The notes: generated by a model from the sequence alone, not told the origin. A stretch of 64,000 bases of DNA from Methanolinea sp. (GCA_024518585.1 JANIHI010000006.1:1-64000); one strand, 5' to 3'. Positions 20,100 through 29,696 are shown, counted from the stretch's first letter. Numbers and translations: made by a program.

Positions 20100-20909
20100 T
20101 CACTGCGATGGGGGCTTTACTGCCTCGGTGATGAACCGGACTCCCTTGGGGGTCAGCTGGACTTCCCTCCGGACGAGAACGACCTCGGCGAGGCCAAGCT
20201 TGAGGAGCCTGTCATAGATCTCGTCGAGGTTCTTGTGGGGAATGTTGAGCATGTTTTCGATGGCATGGGAGTCCATCCCGCTGTAGATGAGCATGCCGAC
20301 CTGGGCAGAGAGGGGGTCCAGTTCCTCCCCCGTGACCTCGAGGTCTTTTGTTGCGTCCTTGAGGAAGTTGATGAGGATCTGGAGGGTGGAGAGGGGACAG
20401 AGCACGTAACTCGTCACGACGTCCGAGTTCTCCATGTGGTCAAGCTTGAGGACATCGACCTGGTTTTTCTGGACCTCTTTTTTTGTCAGCTCCATGCTTG
20501 TCACCTCCTTGAGGGCGATCGAGACCTGCTTGTTCTGGCTGACGAACCAGATCGTGGACTTGAGAACGGCAATTGCCCCCTTCTCCCACGTTGCATTCGT
20601 CACGAGAACGCCACCCCTGACGGCCGGTGACATGAAGTAAGCCATGAGCCTGTACGCGCTGCACGACATGGCGATAAAACGCTTCATTGCCTGGAGGACC
20701 TTCTCCACGCTTGCGATCTTGTAGGTGGTGGGCGGGTCTCCCTTGGCAGTGATAATGAGGAGATTTTTCTTCTCCACGAGGTCAATGACGGACTTGTAAG
20801 GGATAGCGGCCTTCAGTGGCTCCAGGATAGTCATCCCATCCTGCTGGAGGTCGATCTTGCCGACGACCCATTTCCCGTTCTTCTCGATCTTGACCGGAAC
20901 CACTGCCAC
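20100..20909 (-). CDS. cheF: CheF-like archaeal taxis protein
   Basis: 269 aa, position between cheY and arl genes, C-terminal winged-helix-like segment (AIENMLNIPHKNLDEIYDRLLKLGLAEVVLVRREVQLTPKGVRFI). Confidence 0.8.
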   Translation of the reverse strand: MAVVPVKIEKNGKWVVGKIDLQQDGMTILEPLKAAIPYKSVIDLVEKKNLLIITAKGDPPTTYKIASVEKVLQAMKRFIAMSCSAYRLMAYFMSPAVRGGVLVTNATWEKGAIAVLKSTIWFVSQNKQVSIALKEVTSMELTKKEVQKNQVDVLKLDHMENSDVVTSYVLCPLSTLQILINFLKDATKDLEVTGEELDPLSAQVGMLIYSGMDSHAIENMLNIPHKNLDEIYDRLLKLGLAEVVLVRREVQLTPKGVRFITEAVKPPSQ

Positions 20910-20927
20910 GTGGGATGCACCTCGTCT

Positions 20928-22064
20928 TCATTGATCCTTTGGTTTCCGGGGTGAAAGGAGGCTCTCGAGCTCTTTCTGGAGTTCGGATGCATCCACCCGT
21001 ATATCCTTTAAGTCCCTGATAAGGCTTGCATATTCGCCCTTCTTCTTTGCCTTGGCCTCTGACTTGAGGGAGGCCATCAGGTCATCGTCCTCGCGCTTCC
21101 CGCTCCCGAATGAGATCATCTCCGTCTCGGGTTGGGGGGCTGGTGATTGAGGCGGACTCTCCGGTTTTGGACCGGTCGGCGATGCAGGGGTTCCCTTTTG
21201 CAGAGGAGCGGCTGAAAGTGCAGCAGGGGACGGGGCGGCTGTGCCCTCGGGCTCCTCTTCCCCGATATCGATACCCTCGATATCAATCGACTCGAGGCCT
21301 TCAAGTGTCTCCTCGGGTACAGGAACCCCGATATCTCCGGCCTGCCCGATATCGTCCTTGTGGGCTTCGAGAATCTCCTTTACCTCGTCGGCGTCGTTTG
21401 TCTCGTCGAGGGAAATGGGCTCCTCCTCCATCGAGAGGGCAATATCCATCTGGGAGACTTCTGCTTCCGGTGCGGGGAGTGACTGGTCAGGCACCATCCC
21501 GAGATCGGTGTCACCGGGGATTGAAAACTCCCCCGGTGTCTCCATCCCGTTCAGGAGGTCGGGGTTGAGATCCTCTCCGACGAGTGAAGCGAAGGGATCG
21601 GTCTTTTTTTCCCTCTCGGCAGGGGGAGCTTCGGGGACGATGTCCTCGAGTGATGTGACAGGTTCACCCTGGATGGTCTTCTCGAGGAGTGTATCGATCT
21701 TTTTTATACGGGCCTCCTCCTCTTTCCTGGACCGCTTCCCTTTCCGAAAATCTGACCGGAGCACGGCAAACGCCCTCTTCAAAGATGAAAAGAAGTGCGA
21801 TGCCCCCCTCTCCCCTCCCTCTCCAACAGCCTTCCGCTTGCTCTCCCCTCCCTTTTCCGGGGTCTGCTTCCTGGGGGACGCGGCCGGTTTTTCCTTTCTC
21901 TTCAACGAGGGAACCCTGACAGTCCCGGTTGAGAGGAGAACAAGAATGGCAAGGACGACTGCACCGACCAGGAGGTAAAAAAAAGGAATATCCAGAATGA
22001 GCATCACGGTCCCGAATGCCATGATGGCAACAAGCAGGACGACCCTGGTCGTGGACTCTTTCAT
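20928..22064 (-). CDS. Uncharacterised 2-TM protein with long acidic low-complexity region and C-terminal coiled coil, inside che-arl cluster
   Basis: MKESTTRVVLLVAIMAFGTVMLILDIPFFYLLVGAVVLAILVLLSTG then >250 aa E/D/P/S-rich; C-term ASLIRDLKDIRVDASELQKELESLL. Confidence 0.8.
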   Translation of the reverse strand: MKESTTRVVLLVAIMAFGTVMLILDIPFFYLLVGAVVLAILVLLSTGTVRVPSLKRKEKPAASPRKQTPEKGGESKRKAVGEGGERGASHFFSSLKRAFAVLRSDFRKGKRSRKEEEARIKKIDTLLEKTIQGEPVTSLEDIVPEAPPAEREKKTDPFASLVGEDLNPDLLNGMETPGEFSIPGDTDLGMVPDQSLPAPEAEVSQMDIALSMEEEPISLDETNDADEVKEILEAHKDDIGQAGDIGVPVPEETLEGLESIDIEGIDIGEEEPEGTAAPSPAALSAAPLQKGTPASPTGPKPESPPQSPAPQPETEMISFGSGKREDDDLMASLKSEAKAKKKGEYASLIRDLKDIRVDASELQKELESLLSPRKPKDQ

Positions 22065-22065
22065 G

Positions 22066-23661
22066 TCAGATCCCCTGGAACGTGGGAATATTGAAGAACA
22101 TACCAACTATTACCGGGGCAACGATATAAATAATGCCGGTGACACCGAGGATGAAACTTGCAAAGAAATAGTACATGTAGCGGTCGCCACCCATCACGAT
22201 CTTCCCGGCAAGGATATTGGAAAGGGAGAGGATTGTGATCATGATGATGACGTAAACCCCCATCTCGGCTTCGGGAAAACTCACGAAAAGGTTGATCCCT
22301 CCACTCAGTGAACCTGCAATCGAGCCCTGCTGGTGGAGTGCTGAACTACTCTCCCCGAGGGTTGAAATAACACTCCCGATGGCCTTTGACATGGTGATCA
22401 TGATGTGGAAGAGGAAGAGAAAGATACCGACCATCATCGCGTGCATGGGTACGAGGAGGATAACGAACCCCATCGCCAGGTTGTTCCGCTTTTCACGCAG
22501 GAGGACCTGTTCGAGCATCGACGAACCGACGATCTGGCCGATGACATCAGGCTTGCCCCCCAGTTCCACGGCATCCCGGAAGATATTGAGATACTTGTAG
22601 ATGAGGTTGCTTCCATTTTCATTGACGAACCGCTGCCATACAAGTTTCTCATCAAGCCCGAGGTTCAGTTTTGAATAGACACCGTTGATGAAGGGTTCGA
22701 GTGCCTCGAGTGATTTCCTGTCGATCTCAGCCAGGGCACTCCCCACGGTTATTCCCTTACCCCCCATCACGGCCCCGAGGCTCCGTATGAATGTCGTGAA
22801 TTCAGAGTCGCGCAGGACGATGTTCCGGTCATCCAGGTAGCCGATGACCCCCAGGGGGAGGAGGAGGAGTCCCACGAGGAGCATGGAAAGCCCCATGTTT
22901 GATGTGAGGATCCCAAGGAGAATAGCTCCTGCGAATGCGAGGGGCACGATCTTCTTTTCAAGGCGCCGGATGAGTTCCTGTTCCCGGGAGCCTTTTTCCA
23001 GTCCATGTGTCTTGTCATCTGATGGGACCGATTTGTACATGGTCACCAGGCCGAAGAAGGAGACGCAGATGACGATCATGTAGGATGATATCAGGGTCTG
23101 CTGGATATTATCGGGTGCAAAAATTGCAACCGAGAGCATCATGATGATCCCGACAAGGGTTGCGGAAAAGAGCATCGCGATGTAGGCATCGCTCCATTTC
23201 TTGAGCATCTCGAGCCCCTGCTCGTAGGCGTTCCGGTACACGCTCCGGATGGTGGCAAGCTCGCGGGTCAGGAAGTCCTCGTCGGGGACGCCGGATTCTA
23301 TCGAGTTTGAGTACCGGTGGAGCATGCTCCGGAGCATGTCGTTCTGGACCTTGTCCGCAATGAGGGAGAGGGCCTGGACGTAGCTGTAGTTCCAGCGCTT
23401 GACGAAGAACTCGACCCTCTCGATGTACTTGCAGGTGACGTACTCCTTTCGTGCGGCTGTGTAGGCAAAGATCTCGGGCCGCGTCGCCTGGGCCGTCGTG
23501 ATGGAGGCCATGTAGGTGACCATGAAGAGGAGGTCCGGCCCCATCCTCTTGCTCTCATCAAGGGATGCCAGTTTCTTTTTAAGAGAGGTGCCAAGGTCCT
23601 GGAACGGGATCTTACCAGCATTGGCGTGGCGAACCTTGTCACCGAAACCTGTGAGAGGCAT
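22066..23661 (-). CDS. arlJ: Archaellum assembly protein ArlJ (FlaJ)
   Basis: Polytopic T2SF/FlaJ-type protein directly downstream of arlI; 531 aa. Confidence 0.93.
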   Translation of the reverse strand: MPLTGFGDKVRHANAGKIPFQDLGTSLKKKLASLDESKRMGPDLLFMVTYMASITTAQATRPEIFAYTAARKEYVTCKYIERVEFFVKRWNYSYVQALSLIADKVQNDMLRSMLHRYSNSIESGVPDEDFLTRELATIRSVYRNAYEQGLEMLKKWSDAYIAMLFSATLVGIIMMLSVAIFAPDNIQQTLISSYMIVICVSFFGLVTMYKSVPSDDKTHGLEKGSREQELIRRLEKKIVPLAFAGAILLGILTSNMGLSMLLVGLLLLPLGVIGYLDDRNIVLRDSEFTTFIRSLGAVMGGKGITVGSALAEIDRKSLEALEPFINGVYSKLNLGLDEKLVWQRFVNENGSNLIYKYLNIFRDAVELGGKPDVIGQIVGSSMLEQVLLREKRNNLAMGFVILLVPMHAMMVGIFLFLFHIMITMSKAIGSVISTLGESSSALHQQGSIAGSLSGGINLFVSFPEAEMGVYVIIMITILSLSNILAGKIVMGGDRYMYYFFASFILGVTGIIYIVAPVIVGMFFNIPTFQGI

Positions 23662-25530
23662 CTACATGGAGTCGATATCGATCTTGAGGAGTCCCTGTTT
23701 CTTGATCTTTGTCATCATGTGATAGAGGTCGTAGAACCCGGTGTACCCCGCCTTGTGCAGGCGCTCCAGGATCCGCGCCCTTTTTTCCACCTCCTCGTAT
23801 ATCGCGGCCTTCTTGTGCTCCGGGATGCCAAGCATCGTCGCGATCTTGTTCTCGAGCAGGTAACTGCTCCCCCGGCCGGTGAACTCGTGGGTGTCGGTCA
23901 CCGGGTCCCAGTGGAACATCTCGACGAACGAGAACCCCTGGGTCTCGGGGTTGTACCCGACGAGCTCGTTGACGCTCAGCATGCGGCGGACCGTCTCGCC
24001 GGTCGGCCTCTTGACAGCGCTCTGGATGACCACGATGTTGAGGTTGTCCACGTAGGTCTTCGGGATGTTGATCGGGTCACCGCAGAGACGCTGGATCAGT
24101 TTTTCAACGGACGCCGCGTGGAACGTGGAGAGGACGGGGTGGCCGGTCTGCATCGCACCGAACGCGACCGACCCCTCGACACCCCGGATCTCACCGACGA
24201 GAATCTGGTTTGGACGCTGACGGAGGGCGGCCTTGAGGAGGTCGAACATCGTCACGTCCGATCCCTCGCCTTCCCCCTTCCCCTTGCCCTTGGAGACCTC
24301 CCTCGTCCAGTTCTTGTGCGGAACCTGGAGCTCGGGGGTATCCTCGATGGTCACGATCTTGTTCTCCGGCGGGATGAAGGCGGTGAGGGCATTGAGGCTC
24401 GTCGTCTTGCCGCTTGCCGTCTCGCCGCTCATGAAGAGTGACATCCCGTTCTCGATGCAGATCCACAAGTAGGCCGCGACCATGTAATCGCACGTCTTGA
24501 ACTCGATCAGCTTCAGGATGCTGATCGGGTCATCCATTGCCTTCCTGATGGTGAAGTTGCTCCCCTTGCGGCTGATGTCAGTACTGTAAACGATGTTGAT
24601 ACGCGACCCGTCGGGGAGCGTTGCATCAACGATGGGGTTCCGGTAGGTGATGGGTCTCTTTGTCCTCTCGGCGAGCTTGATCACGAACGTATCAAGTTCA
24701 TCGGTGTTGTCCCAGCCTACGACCGCCTTCAATCCCTTGAATATCTTGTGCTCGATGAAGATCGGCCCGACCCCATCGACGGTGATATCCTCGATGTACC
24801 TGTCGTTGATGAACGGCTTGAGGAGACCGACATCGATCTTGTCCCGGATGATCATGTACTCGATGGCCCGGTACTCCTGGGGAGTCACGATGATCCGACC
24901 GTCCGGTGTCTGGGGTACGTGGGACAAAACTAATTTTTTATGTGCACTCGTCTTTGCCGTCAGGTCCTTGTTCAGGAAATCTTTCAGCTTTGCGCCAAGA
25001 CCTTTCTGGCCGGTCTTGCCCGCAAGGGCCGGCAGTTCCTCACCCGGTTTTTTGACGTAGAGGACTTGGGCAATCAGCCTCTTGAGGACTTCGGCACGTT
25101 CCTCGTCGGTGACCGGGTCTTCCTCGAGGGCATCGAGGAGGTCGACAAGCTTGATCTCGACGGCCGGAAGGAGCTCCTTGACGCTGTGCATGAACGAGGG
25201 GTCGACGGGGATGTAGTAGTTGCGGACATCGTTGGGGTCAAAAAAGATGTGGACAAAGACCGTGTCGTCCGCCGGGTAGATGAGGTTGGGGTCGGTCATC
25301 GACTTGAGGTCCCTCTTGAGCTCGGAGAAGAAGAGGGGGATCCCGTACTCATCGACAGGGAAGATATGGAGGTATTCGAGGAGGTGGGGTGCCTTTTTCA
25401 CGTACTCCTTGGCATTGACCGGCAGCATGCGGTAGAGGGCACATCCCTCAATGTTGTTCGCACAGTCGTTGTCCTCGGTGTTCTCTGCCGGCTTGAAAGG
25501 GAGGGTGAGCGCTGCGGTGAGGGCGGGCAT
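23662..25530 (-). CDS. arlI: Archaellum motor ATPase ArlI (FlaI)
   Basis: FMSGETASGKTTSLNALTAFIPPENKIVTIEDTPELQVPHKNWTREV ... LVGEIRGVEGSVAFGAMQTGHPVLSTFHA. Confidence 0.97.
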   Translation of the reverse strand: MPALTAALTLPFKPAENTEDNDCANNIEGCALYRMLPVNAKEYVKKAPHLLEYLHIFPVDEYGIPLFFSELKRDLKSMTDPNLIYPADDTVFVHIFFDPNDVRNYYIPVDPSFMHSVKELLPAVEIKLVDLLDALEEDPVTDEERAEVLKRLIAQVLYVKKPGEELPALAGKTGQKGLGAKLKDFLNKDLTAKTSAHKKLVLSHVPQTPDGRIIVTPQEYRAIEYMIIRDKIDVGLLKPFINDRYIEDITVDGVGPIFIEHKIFKGLKAVVGWDNTDELDTFVIKLAERTKRPITYRNPIVDATLPDGSRINIVYSTDISRKGSNFTIRKAMDDPISILKLIEFKTCDYMVAAYLWICIENGMSLFMSGETASGKTTSLNALTAFIPPENKIVTIEDTPELQVPHKNWTREVSKGKGKGEGEGSDVTMFDLLKAALRQRPNQILVGEIRGVEGSVAFGAMQTGHPVLSTFHAASVEKLIQRLCGDPINIPKTYVDNLNIVVIQSAVKRPTGETVRRMLSVNELVGYNPETQGFSFVEMFHWDPVTDTHEFTGRGSSYLLENKIATMLGIPEHKKAAIYEEVEKRARILERLHKAGYTGFYDLYHMMTKIKKQGLLKIDIDSM

Positions 25531-25534
25531 GGGT

Positions 25535-26281
25535 TCACACCTTTGCCATCGATATCGGGATGATCTTCATTCCGTACCCGGGGTGGACCTCGAAGGAGAC
25601 CAGGTTCCCGGTCGTCTTGCGGGCACCCCTGACCTTGACCACCTCGAGGACCATGACGTACTTGTCCCCGATTAAGGCCTTCTTCATGGAGAGGTGGGCG
25701 TCGCAGATGGAGCGGATCCGGACGAGGGTGTCCTCCTCAAAGGCGTAGGTATGGAGGGTGATCAGGATAGTCTTCCCATGGTCGACGAGGTTCTTGCAGT
25801 TCGTCAGGAACGTGAGGATCGATGCCTGTTCGGTGTATTCCGTAAACATCGTCAGCGAGTCGATGACCGCGACCTCGGCCTTGCTCCGCCGGATGTGGTT
25901 GACGATCCGCAGGAGGATACCGTCCATCTCCTCTTTCGTCCACTTGAACCCCACCATGTGGAGGTGGAAGAGGCGGATGTACCCCCAGGCGAAATAATCC
26001 GAGACGTCAAGGCTCATGGACTCCATCTGCGAGAGGAAGCTCTTGGCGGTCAGTTCGGTGGAGTAGAGGTCAACGCGGAGCCCCTGCTTCATGGCCCCCC
26101 ACATGATCTGCTGGGTGAGGACGCTCTTTCCGGTATCGTTCTCCCCCTCGATCAGGGTGAGGGAGCCAAGGGGGATGCCGTCTGCTATCTTCTTGTCGAT
26201 CTCGCTGTTTCCGGTCGAGAGGATGTTCTTATCCTCACCACCGAGAAGGCTCGAGAGTCCCTCGTTGACTGACTCCACCAT
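25535..26281 (-). CDS. arlH: Archaellum ATP-binding protein ArlH (FlaH)
   Basis: IPLGSLTLIEGENDTGKSVLTQQIMWGAMKQGLRV; RecA-fold, adjacent to arlI. Confidence 0.95.
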   Translation of the reverse strand: MVESVNEGLSSLLGGEDKNILSTGNSEIDKKIADGIPLGSLTLIEGENDTGKSVLTQQIMWGAMKQGLRVDLYSTELTAKSFLSQMESMSLDVSDYFAWGYIRLFHLHMVGFKWTKEEMDGILLRIVNHIRRSKAEVAVIDSLTMFTEYTEQASILTFLTNCKNLVDHGKTILITLHTYAFEEDTLVRIRSICDAHLSMKKALIGDKYVMVLEVVKVRGARKTTGNLVSFEVHPGYGMKIIPISMAKV

Positions 26282-26366
26282 GGATTATACTGAATTATAT
26301 ATCGCAATGTTAATATAAAGTGTTCCTTACCGGATGTAAGGCTGATACGGGTGGACCCTGAACAGA

Positions 26367-26855
26367 CTACTCTTTATACGAGTTGGGAATCCCGTTACCT
26401 GTTACAATTTTGAACCTTTCTGGTGTTATTCCCGAATAGGAAACAGACATGTTCAGGATTTCCCCGGGATCCCACTGGTTCCTGTATATTTTTTCCTCCG
26501 TGTAATCACCATCAGTGATACTCACGTCTGTCCAGTGTCCCTCCGCCGGTTCGGACCGATACGTAAAGAGGAACCACCCCGACGAACTATCGTAAAGGTA
26601 TACATCGATGTACCCGAAATTCCGGATAGGTTCCCTCCCGGTATTCAGAATTTCAATGGTGAGCGGGGAACCGCCTGACGAATTTGCGACCACTTCCATC
26701 GAGGTCCCAAGCATTTTGAGCTGGAGATCCGTCATGTCCTTTTGAGCCGTGGAGACAACCTCGCTCGTCACAAGGGTGCTGCCTGCAAGGACGTATGCAG
26801 TGATGATGATGATGACGATGCCAAAGGCTGTTGCCACGAGGGACGCTGCTGCCAT
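26367..26855 (-). CDS. Archaellum stator-type protein, ArlF-like (F/G assignment tentative)
   Basis: N-terminal TM AASLVATAFGIVIIIITAYVLAGS + beta-rich ectodomain; between arlH and the ArlG-like gene. Confidence 0.75.
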   Translation of the reverse strand: MAAASLVATAFGIVIIIITAYVLAGSTLVTSEVVSTAQKDMTDLQLKMLGTSMEVVANSSGGSPLTIEILNTGREPIRNFGYIDVYLYDSSSGWFLFTYRSEPAEGHWTDVSITDGDYTEEKIYRNQWDPGEILNMSVSYSGITPERFKIVTGNGIPNSYKE

Positions 26856-26867
26856 GGTTTTCTCATC

Positions 26868-27338
26868 TCAACTTCTCGTAAAGGTCAGGTCCCTCCTCAC
26901 GCCATTCGGGAGGACAACCGCAACGTAGACATCTCCCCCACTCCCCGGGAGGAGGTCCCCTGCATCAGTAACGGTGATGGTGAGGGTTTCACCTGGGTCC
27001 CAGTAACTGTTCGTGTTCTCCTCGATTGTATACCGGCCGGATAAAGACCTCCTCTCGAAATTTCCCGGTGCACCGACGTAGATATCCCCCGTATTGATCT
27101 CGTTTGTATGCAAGCGGGCAGACCCGACATTTTTTACCCATACTTTAACCGTTGTCGCGTTTGCAAATGTGTTGACGATCCGAAAGTCCGTCCGCATCTT
27201 CGTATCGGCCTGGCTCGAGACAGATCCAAACGTGTCAGCCGTCCGGTAAATGGCAGGAAAAATGGCATTTATCAGGACACCGGCGGCAATCACGGCACTG
27301 ATGAGAAACAGCGCGGTGACGATGGTCTCGCTGGACAT
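26868..27338 (-). CDS. Archaellum stator-type protein, ArlG-like (F/G assignment tentative)
   Basis: TIVTALFLISAVIAAGVLINAIFPAIY + VKVWVKNVGSARLHTNEI...WDPGETLTITV. Confidence 0.75.
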   Translation of the reverse strand: MSSETIVTALFLISAVIAAGVLINAIFPAIYRTADTFGSVSSQADTKMRTDFRIVNTFANATTVKVWVKNVGSARLHTNEINTGDIYVGAPGNFERRSLSGRYTIEENTNSYWDPGETLTITVTDAGDLLPGSGGDVYVAVVLPNGVRRDLTFTRS

Positions 27339-27344
27339 GTCACT

Positions 27345-28277
27345 TCAGAGTCTGTCCCGGGACGGTAAATACTCTCTCTTCTTGGACTCCTCTTCGGGGT
27401 GTTGCCCGGATGCCAGGAACTTCTGGGTGTCCCTGGTCTCCCTCTTCTCCATGAGGACCTCGATCATGTCCCTGTCAAGGGTCGAGTCTGACGGGTTCAG
27501 GATGTGGTTGAGTTCGTACAGTTCCGAGACAAACTCGTCGGCCCGGATCTCGTGCAACTCCCCGATGCTGGTCGGCATCAGCCGGGCCATGTCTTTTACG
27601 AGCTTGCAGGACTTGTCAGAGATGTAGCCCATCGCGTGGTAGGCTTCGAGCATCAGGTCGACCCGGTCGTGGCCGTACCTCTTGACGTTCCGCGAGGTCC
27701 ATTCAAAGAGCCGGAAGACCTTCTGCAGCCTGACCTTGTCACCGGCAGCAGTCCGTGCAGAATCTTCTTCCTTCGGGAGGATGGCAAGCTGGGACTTGAG
27801 TGCAGCGAGAAGGTCAGCCTCGCTCTTTGCCACCTCGTGGCCGGCAGAAACGCCCGCCGGGGTACTGCCCGGGGCAGGGTGCCCGGGAATACCGTGCAGG
27901 CCTTCCTGTCCCTGCGGGCGTGGCTGGTCTGCCGCCGGGGTTTTTGGTTCTGCCCCTGCTGCACCTCCCTCAGAAGCCCCTTTCTGCTGTATCTGCGACG
28001 TCGACTTGATGGCCTCGGCAGCCGATTCAAGGGCACTTGACGTATCTTTCATGACGTTTGCCATCCGTGATGCGACCTCGCCCCCCTGGTCCCCCTTTCC
28101 GCTGACAACGATAGGGTTCTCAAGGTCGTTCATCCGTTCACGGATATCGATGAGCAGCCGCTTGATGGAGGTCTTGATGAGCTCGACCTCGTCCTGGAGC
28201 TTGAGGAGCTTGACCTCAGGGTCGTCAGACGAGGCAGAGGCGATGATGTGGTCCACCTGGGACTGACTGACTGCCAT
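27345..28277 (-). CDS. Archaellum cytosolic ring protein, ArlC/D/E-type
   Basis: N-terminal coiled coil, low-complexity linker, C-terminal FlaD/E domain (LFEWTSRNVKRYGHDRVDLMLEAYHAMGYIS...ADEFVSELYELNHILNPSDS). Confidence 0.87.
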   Translation of the reverse strand: MAVSQSQVDHIIASASSDDPEVKLLKLQDEVELIKTSIKRLLIDIRERMNDLENPIVVSGKGDQGGEVASRMANVMKDTSSALESAAEAIKSTSQIQQKGASEGGAAGAEPKTPAADQPRPQGQEGLHGIPGHPAPGSTPAGVSAGHEVAKSEADLLAALKSQLAILPKEEDSARTAAGDKVRLQKVFRLFEWTSRNVKRYGHDRVDLMLEAYHAMGYISDKSCKLVKDMARLMPTSIGELHEIRADEFVSELYELNHILNPSDSTLDRDMIEVLMEKRETRDTQKFLASGQHPEEESKKREYLPSRDRL

Positions 28278-28338
28278 ACTGTGTAATAGTCACTGCTCAC
28301 TCTTTATAAACATTATCTTCGTGAAAAAAGGAGGGGGT

Positions 28339-28929
28339 TTAAATGAGGATGTTCACGTTGTCGATTCCGGCCGGGACCTTCCGAATGATGGGGTACGCTG
28401 CGCCATCGGCGGGAAGGAGCGTGATGGTGAACCTCTCGTTCGGGACAGCAGTTGTCGGGACACCGATGAAGATGATGAACTGCTCGTTTGGCTCGAGGAG
28501 GTTGTCACCATCGTCATTGATGGTCGCATTAATACCCCATTTGGGGGCACTTCCTGCCTGATCGCCAGTTATATAGATGACTGGTTGGCCATAATCGGCC
28601 CCAGTCCACCGAGTCCTCTCGTCTGAATAGGATATGGCCATCTTGGTCACGTCGAGGGGATTCTGGCCAGCTGTGAGCCCGATTGTGAACTTCGTGTAGT
28701 TCAGGTACGGTTTATAATCGGTTGTTAAGTTGTTGATCCCATAGACATTCCCAATGATCTCGAAGCTCGAACTCGCGGATTTGACACCGGCATACACGGT
28801 CTCCTGGCTCTTCTGCGTCGTGAAGAACCCCGCCCCGAGCACGACGTACGAGAACACCGCGGCAACGACCACGAATGCGATCAGCACAATGGCCGCTTCA
28901 AGCCCGGTAAATGCGTCTTCGCGGGTCAT
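28339..28929 (-). CDS. Archaellin (second gene of tandem pair)
   Basis: MTREDAFTGLEAAIVLIAFVVVAAVFSYVVLGAGFFTTQKSQETVY, class III signal peptide and archaellin core. Confidence 0.94.
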   Translation of the reverse strand: MTREDAFTGLEAAIVLIAFVVVAAVFSYVVLGAGFFTTQKSQETVYAGVKSASSSFEIIGNVYGINNLTTDYKPYLNYTKFTIGLTAGQNPLDVTKMAISYSDERTRWTGADYGQPVIYITGDQAGSAPKWGINATINDDGDNLLEPNEQFIIFIGVPTTAVPNERFTITLLPADGAAYPIIRKVPAGIDNVNILI

Positions 28930-28930
28930 C

Positions 28931-29545
28931 TCAATACACCTCGTAGACTCCACCCTTTTGCATCCCTGCCGGCGTCCTCTTCTGCAAGAGCAGGGAGGCT
29001 CCGACGTCCGGCTTGATCTCAATGGATACTAGTTCATTCGTGCCAACGTCAACTGTTGCAGGGTCTCCGGCCTGGCCCCGTAATTCAATCAAAACCTGGT
29101 AAATCTCGTTCGGTTCGAGCAAGTTATCTTCAACGTCATCAGAAGAGGGTGCAAGGATACGGGTCCTCACGACCTTTGCATATCCCGACGTCGTGGAGTT
29201 CTGGTCGATGTAGATCTTGGTCTGTTTTGCCGTTGAGACCGTGTAGGTTATCTTTGACATGTCAACGTCATTTGCACCCGATGCAAGCTTCAGGGTAAAG
29301 CTGAGGTTATTTACCTTATTTGCTTCTGTTGCATCGGCCTGCATGACAACCGGCCCTGTCGTGGCGAGGTTGTTGCTCGCCTGTTTCGTGCCGGTATAGA
29401 TCGTCTCCTGGCTCTTCTGCGTCGTGAAGAACCCGGCGCCGAGCACTACATACGAGAACACCGCAGCAACGACCACGAATGCGATCAGCACAATCGCGGC
29501 CTCGAGCCCGGTGAACGCGTCATCGTTCCTTTGATCTTTTCTCAT
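28931..29545 (-). CDS. Archaellin (first gene of tandem pair)
   Basis: MRKDQRNDDAFTGLEAAIVLIAFVVVAAVFSYVVLGAGFFTTQKSQETIY. Confidence 0.95.
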   Translation of the reverse strand: MRKDQRNDDAFTGLEAAIVLIAFVVVAAVFSYVVLGAGFFTTQKSQETIYTGTKQASNNLATTGPVVMQADATEANKVNNLSFTLKLASGANDVDMSKITYTVSTAKQTKIYIDQNSTTSGYAKVVRTRILAPSSDDVEDNLLEPNEIYQVLIELRGQAGDPATVDVGTNELVSIEIKPDVGASLLLQKRTPAGMQKGGVYEVY

Positions 29546-29563
29546 AGTCTACACCTCGCATGA

Positions 29564-29584
29564 CTAACGGATCCCTCCAGTTAG
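29564..29584 (-). promoter_or_regulatory. Hairpin in the archaellin 5' leader
   Basis: Minus-strand RNA CUAAC-U-GGA-GGGA-UCC-GUUAG: 8 bp with one bulge and a GNRA loop; TATA-like AAATATTTATAAA lies just upstream near 29610-29622. Confidence 0.5.
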
Positions 29585-29696
29585 CCTGCATCTGTAGATT
29601 ATCCTCTCCGTTTATAAATATTTGCCTCATGTACCCCGTTTTTTGGCGGAAAAGGTATTTTGCGGGAGGGAAACCCTCGGGAACAAAAGGAAAAGT

